Positions 4,185-6,430 of a stretch of DNA of 6,430 nucleotides are shown piece by piece. This DNA comes from Chloroflexota bacterium (GTDB lineage: Bacteria > Chloroflexota > Anaerolineae > Aggregatilineales > Phototrophicaceae), in assembly GCA_010092805.1 (NCBI GenBank), contig JAADYY010000361.1, positions 1-6,430 on the forward strand, in the 5' to 3' direction. The position numbers and the translations under genes are program-made. Numbering within the stretch: the first letter of the stretch is position 1; each line of letters starts with the position of its first letter. Below the pieces are notes generated by a model. The model did not search any database. It was not told the origin of the DNA and was given only the letters and a program-made list of their open reading frames with translations.

Positions 4185-6430
4185 TTACGGCGCAGCCTGA
4201 GTCGCGCCGCCCGCCGACAACACGAAGACGATCACCAGCAGCAGCGCCGCGAGCGCCACCACCAGCAGGTACTGCTGCACACGCCCGGTCTGCACATTGC
4301 GGAACCACACACCAAAACGCCCCACCAATTCCGGGAAGCCGTCCAGCACCCCGTCGATCAGCCAGGTATTGAGCACCTTGAGCAGGTCGCCCGTCCAGGT
4401 GAACACCCGCGCGATCAAATGCAGGAAGCCATCGATGACGCCCCGGTCGATGAACTCGTAGGCGATATTCCGCGAGAACCACTGCGACGGGCGGATGAAG
4501 ACGATGGTGTACAGTTCGTCGAAGTAGTATTTGTTTTGCAGCGTGGGGTACACCGGGCCGAGCATCTTGACCAGCGGGTCAGGCTCGCCAGCGGTCAGCG
4601 GCTTGCGCCCGTACATCATGTAGCCGACGTACAAGCCACCCAACGCGACGCCGAACGACGTGAGCACCGGAATCCAGTTGAACGGCGGTTTCGGCGGCTG
4701 GAGATCGCTCAGCAGGCTGTACTTGGTGAATTCGAAGAACGGGTTACCGTCCGGCGACAAAAGCGGGCCGAGGATCGGGAAGTCCGGCGGCACGCCGACA
4801 AACCCCGCCATAATCGCAAAGAACGCCAGAATGATCAGCGGCAGGGTCATCGTCGCGCTGACGACGCCGCGCCCCAGGTTGGCGTGTTTGGCTTCTTCGG
4901 TGCGCGGCTCGCCCAGGAAGGTCAGCGAGATTTGGCGCATGGTGTAGAAAGCAGTGAGGAAAGCAGCCATCGCCAGCACAATGAAAACCAGCGCGTTCAG
5001 GCCGAAGCCATTGCTGGTGCCCAGCCAGGCATCCGCCAGAATTTCGTCCTTCGACCAGAAGCCCGCCGTGAGCAGCGGGAACCCAGCCAGCGACAAGCCA
5101 CCCGCTACGAACGTCAGGAAGGTGACGGGCATCGTGCGGCGCAGCCCGCCCATGTTCATCATGTCCTGCGGGTCGAAGTGCGGTTCGTGATGCTCCGCTT
5201 CGTGGGCTGCATCATCGTGGGCTGCATCATCATGAGGCGCATCTTGCGGCGCTTCTTCGTGCGGTGTTTCAGCGGTCGCGTCGGCAGGATGTTCGTCGTG
5301 CGCCACTTGCGCATCGTGCGCTTCGTCGTGATGGTCGTCGTGGTTGCCGTTGTGATGACCGTGTGCGTGGACGTGATGCTGGCCGTGCTCCATACCGTGA
5401 ATCACCGCGCCGGAGGCCATGAACAGCAGCGCCTTGAAGAATGCGTGCGTGATCAGGTGGAAGGCAGCAGCGATGTACGCGCCAATGCCGAGCGCGGCCA
5501 TCATGAAGCCGAGCTGCGAGATCGTCGAGTAGGCCAGCACGCGCTTGATGTCGTTCTGCGCGACCGCGATGGTTGAGGCAAACAGCGCCGTGAACGCTCC
5601 CACGACGCCCATCAGCACAAGCGGCGCGGTGAAATCGCCATCGTGTGGATGTCCGCCCGCTTCCAGCACCGGATACATGCGGATGATCATGTAGATCCCG
5701 GCGGAGACCATCGCGGCGGCGTGAATCATCGCGCTAACCGGTGTGGGGCCTTCCATCGCGTCTGGCAGCCACACATGCAGCGGGAACTGCGCCGATTTAC
5801 CGATGGTGCCGATGATCAAGAAGATGCCGATCAAGCTGGCCGCGCTCAGGCCACCGAAGACCAGCGCAGGCGTGGCCGCCAGATGCTCCAGCACCTCATG
5901 ATTGTAGAGAATTTCGCGGAAGCTGAGCGTGCCCGTCTCGAAATACAGGTAAGCGATACCCAGCAGCATGATCACATCGGCGATACGCGTCGTCGTGAAC
6001 GCTTTGATCGCCGCCCGGTAAGCACTGGGCTTCTCGTACCAAAACCCGATCAGCAGGTACGAACACAAACCCATCACTTCCCAGCCGACGAACAACAGCA
6101 GCAGATTATCTGCCACGACGAGCGTGAGCATGGCCCCGGCGAACAGCGAGATAAACGCGAAAAAGCGCGCCTGACGCGGATCGTTCGCCATGTAGCCGAT
6201 TGCGTAGATGAAGATCATCGTGGCGGCCAGCGGCACCATCACCAGCATGATGACCGTGAGCGGGTCAACCATCGTCCCCATCATGAAGACGGTCGTGCCA
6301 GTAGACATCCAGGTCACGGCGTTTTCCAGCACCGATCCTTCGGTGCCCAGCGTGCCCTCCACGTTGAAGGCCGCCCCAATCACCGCGATGCTGATCAGCC
6401 AGGCGGCGAACATGCCGCTCATCCCCACGA
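4185..6430 (-). CDS. nuoL: NADH-quinone oxidoreductase subunit L (NuoL), 5' end cut by the window edge
   Basis: NuoL is the most distal antiporter-like proton-pumping subunit of the complex I membrane arm. The visible part is 747 residues, numbered here from the codon at 6428. Aligning the TM5 Glu with E. coli NuoL suggests roughly 27 residues (TM1) lie outside the window, so the GTG at 6428 is not the start. Motifs seen: FVGWEVMGLCSYLLIGF with the TM5 Glu at 117; Asp151 (E. coli D178); GKSAQFPLHVWLPDA with the TM7 Lys at 211; His236 on TM8; HLITHAFFK with His324, His328 and Lys332; GFWSKDEIL with the TM12 Lys at 460. The C-terminus has the NKYYFDELY motif, then the long amphipathic lateral helix and a final TM anchor (about 718-738). 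Two oddities are listed separately: a His/Asp/Glu-rich insert (347-419) and an enlarged lateral helix (664-715). These explain most of the excess over the usual 600-650 residues. The lateral helix and the flanking nuoM/nuoN genes argue against an Mrp antiporter subunit. First gene of the visible series; 25 nt separate it from nuoM. Confidence 0.97.
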   Translation of the reverse strand, partial: VGMSGMFAAWLISIAVIGAAFNVEGTLGTEGSVLENAVTWMSTGTTVFMMGTMVDPLTVIMLVMVPLAATMIFIYAIGYMANDPRQARFFAFISLFAGAMLTLVVADNLLLLFVGWEVMGLCSYLLIGFWYEKPSAYRAAIKAFTTTRIADVIMLLGIAYLYFETGTLSFREILYNHEVLEHLAATPALVFGGLSAASLIGIFLIIGTIGKSAQFPLHVWLPDAMEGPTPVSAMIHAAAMVSAGIYMIIRMYPVLEAGGHPHDGDFTAPLVLMGVVGAFTALFASTIAVAQNDIKRVLAYSTISQLGFMMAALGIGAYIAAAFHLITHAFFKALLFMASGAVIHGMEHGQHHVHAHGHHNGNHDDHHDEAHDAQVAHDEHPADATAETPHEEAPQDAPHDDAAHDDAAHEAEHHEPHFDPQDMMNMGGLRRTMPVTFLTFVAGGLSLAGFPLLTAGFWSKDEILADAWLGTSNGFGLNALVFIVLAMAAFLTAFYTMRQISLTFLGEPRTEEAKHANLGRGVVSATMTLPLIILAFFAIMAGFVGVPPDFPILGPLLSPDGNPFFEFTKYSLLSDLQPPKPPFNWIPVLTSFGVALGGLYVGYMMYGRKPLTAGEPDPLVKMLGPVYPTLQNKYYFDELYTIVFIRPSQWFSRNIAYEFIDRGVIDGFLHLIARVFTWTGDLLKVLNTWLIDGVLDGFPELVGRFGVWFRNVQTGRVQQYLLVVALAALLLVIVFVLSAGGATQAAP
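4284..4439 (-). other. Enlarged lateral helix (HL) of NuoL with an internal near-repeat
   Basis: Residues 664-715 of the visible NuoL run from VIDG to QTG. Typical bacterial NuoL proteins have about 20 residues between these two landmarks; here there are 45, so the amphipathic HL region is about 25 residues longer. The extra part resembles the original. VIDGFLHL at 664 is echoed by LIDGVLDG at 690 (offset 26), and GVIDGFLHLIAR at 663 by GVLDGFPELVGR at 693 (offset 30). If fully helical, 25-26 residues add about 39 angstrom, roughly the width of one antiporter-like subunit. An HL insertion of this size is the known hallmark of 2M complex I, which fits the second nuoM downstream. The canonical spacing is from memory, not from an alignment. 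Confidence 0.8.
5172..5390 (-). other. His/Asp/Glu-rich insert within NuoL (residues 347-419 of the visible protein)
   Basis: Between the end of one TM helix (ALLFMASGAVIHGMEH) and the conserved MGGLRRTMP motif, ordinary NuoL proteins have a linker of only a few residues. Here there are 73 residues with 20 His and 21 Asp/Glu and not one Lys or Arg. The first third is densest in His (HH, HAH, GHH, DDHHDEAH). The last part is built from DDAAH-type units. In E. coli topology this is the TM11-TM12 loop. The neighbouring positive residues (DIKR before TM10, LRR before TM12) put it on the cytoplasmic face by the positive-inside rule. The composition suggests binding of Zn, Ni, Co or Cu ions or pH-dependent charge, but no ordered metal-site motif is evident, so function is inference. 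The reading frame is open across it and conserved NuoL sequence flanks it on both sides, so it is not a frameshift artefact. Confidence 0.9.
5202..5231 (-). repeat. Perfect 15-nt tandem repeat (two copies) inside the His-rich part of nuoL
   Basis: On the plus strand the unit gtgggctgcatcatc occurs at 5202-5216 and again at 5217-5231 without a mismatch. In the nuoL frame each copy encodes DDAAH (residues 400-404 and 405-409). The flanks look like decayed versions of the same unit (DAPHD before, EAEHH after). This suggests the insert grew at least partly by in-frame slippage or tandem duplication. The 15-nt length keeps the frame. Confidence 0.9.

Noticed and set aside
4029..5576. 515-residue open frame on the plus strand opposite nuoL, including a hydrophobic, Val/Met-rich stretch
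   Set aside because: It lies antisense to conserved nuoL and is rich in Arg, Gln, His and Glu as GC-rich shadow frames are. The hydrophobic stretch is simply the reverse complement of His/Asp codons (CAC, CAT, GAC read as GTG, ATG, GTC).
6426..6428. GTG as the start codon of nuoL
   Set aside because: The first residues are the middle of an early membrane segment, the TM5 Glu would sit about 27 residues too early compared with E. coli NuoL, and the frame runs off the window edge. The real start lies outside.
1..6430. The genes as an Mrp-type Na+/H+ antiporter or a membrane-bound hydrogenase
   Set aside because: The order L-M-M-N, the NuoN-specific PFHFWTPDVYEGAPTPV motif and the long lateral helix of NuoL all fit complex I. 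Upstream genes are not visible, so the nature of the electron-input module (NADH or other) remains unproven.

Overview
The window is the distal end of a complex I (NADH:quinone oxidoreductase, nuo) operon. All four genes lie on the minus strand and are packed head to tail. In transcription order (high to low coordinates) they are nuoL (N-terminus cut off by the right edge), a first nuoM, a second and clearly divergent nuoM, and nuoN (C-terminal part cut off by the left edge). The gaps between them are 25, 9 and 0 nt. There is no non-coding stretch longer than 25 nt, and I see no promoter, terminator, RNA gene, mobile element or CRISPR array.

All four products are polytopic proton-channel subunits of the membrane arm. 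They keep most of the charged residues that line the proton path in E. coli complex I: Glu on TM5, Lys on TM7, Lys or His on TM8, and Glu or Lys on TM12. Three things depart from the textbook operon. (1) There are two adjacent nuoM genes, and the lateral helix (HL) of NuoL is about 25 residues longer than usual. Together these are the signature of the described '2M' complex I, in which an extra antiporter-like subunit is inserted in the membrane arm and the HL tether is stretched to reach past it. (2) The second NuoM has Leu where the conserved TM7 lysine should be. (3) NuoL carries a 73-residue insert with 20 His and 21 Asp/Glu and no Lys/Arg, in a loop predicted to face the cytoplasm.

The organism is a bacterium of moderately high GC. 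The L-M-M-N order and the general flavour of the proteins would suit Chloroflexota (for example an Anaerolineae-like lineage) or another phylum with 2M complex I. That is a low-confidence inference from memory, not something the sequence proves. Nothing suggests recent transfer: all four genes look alike in base composition and are translationally coupled.

Working together, the four subunits would form the distal proton-pumping part of the membrane arm, probably with four antiporter-like modules instead of three. Whether the extra module pumps is the main open question, because of the TM7 change.
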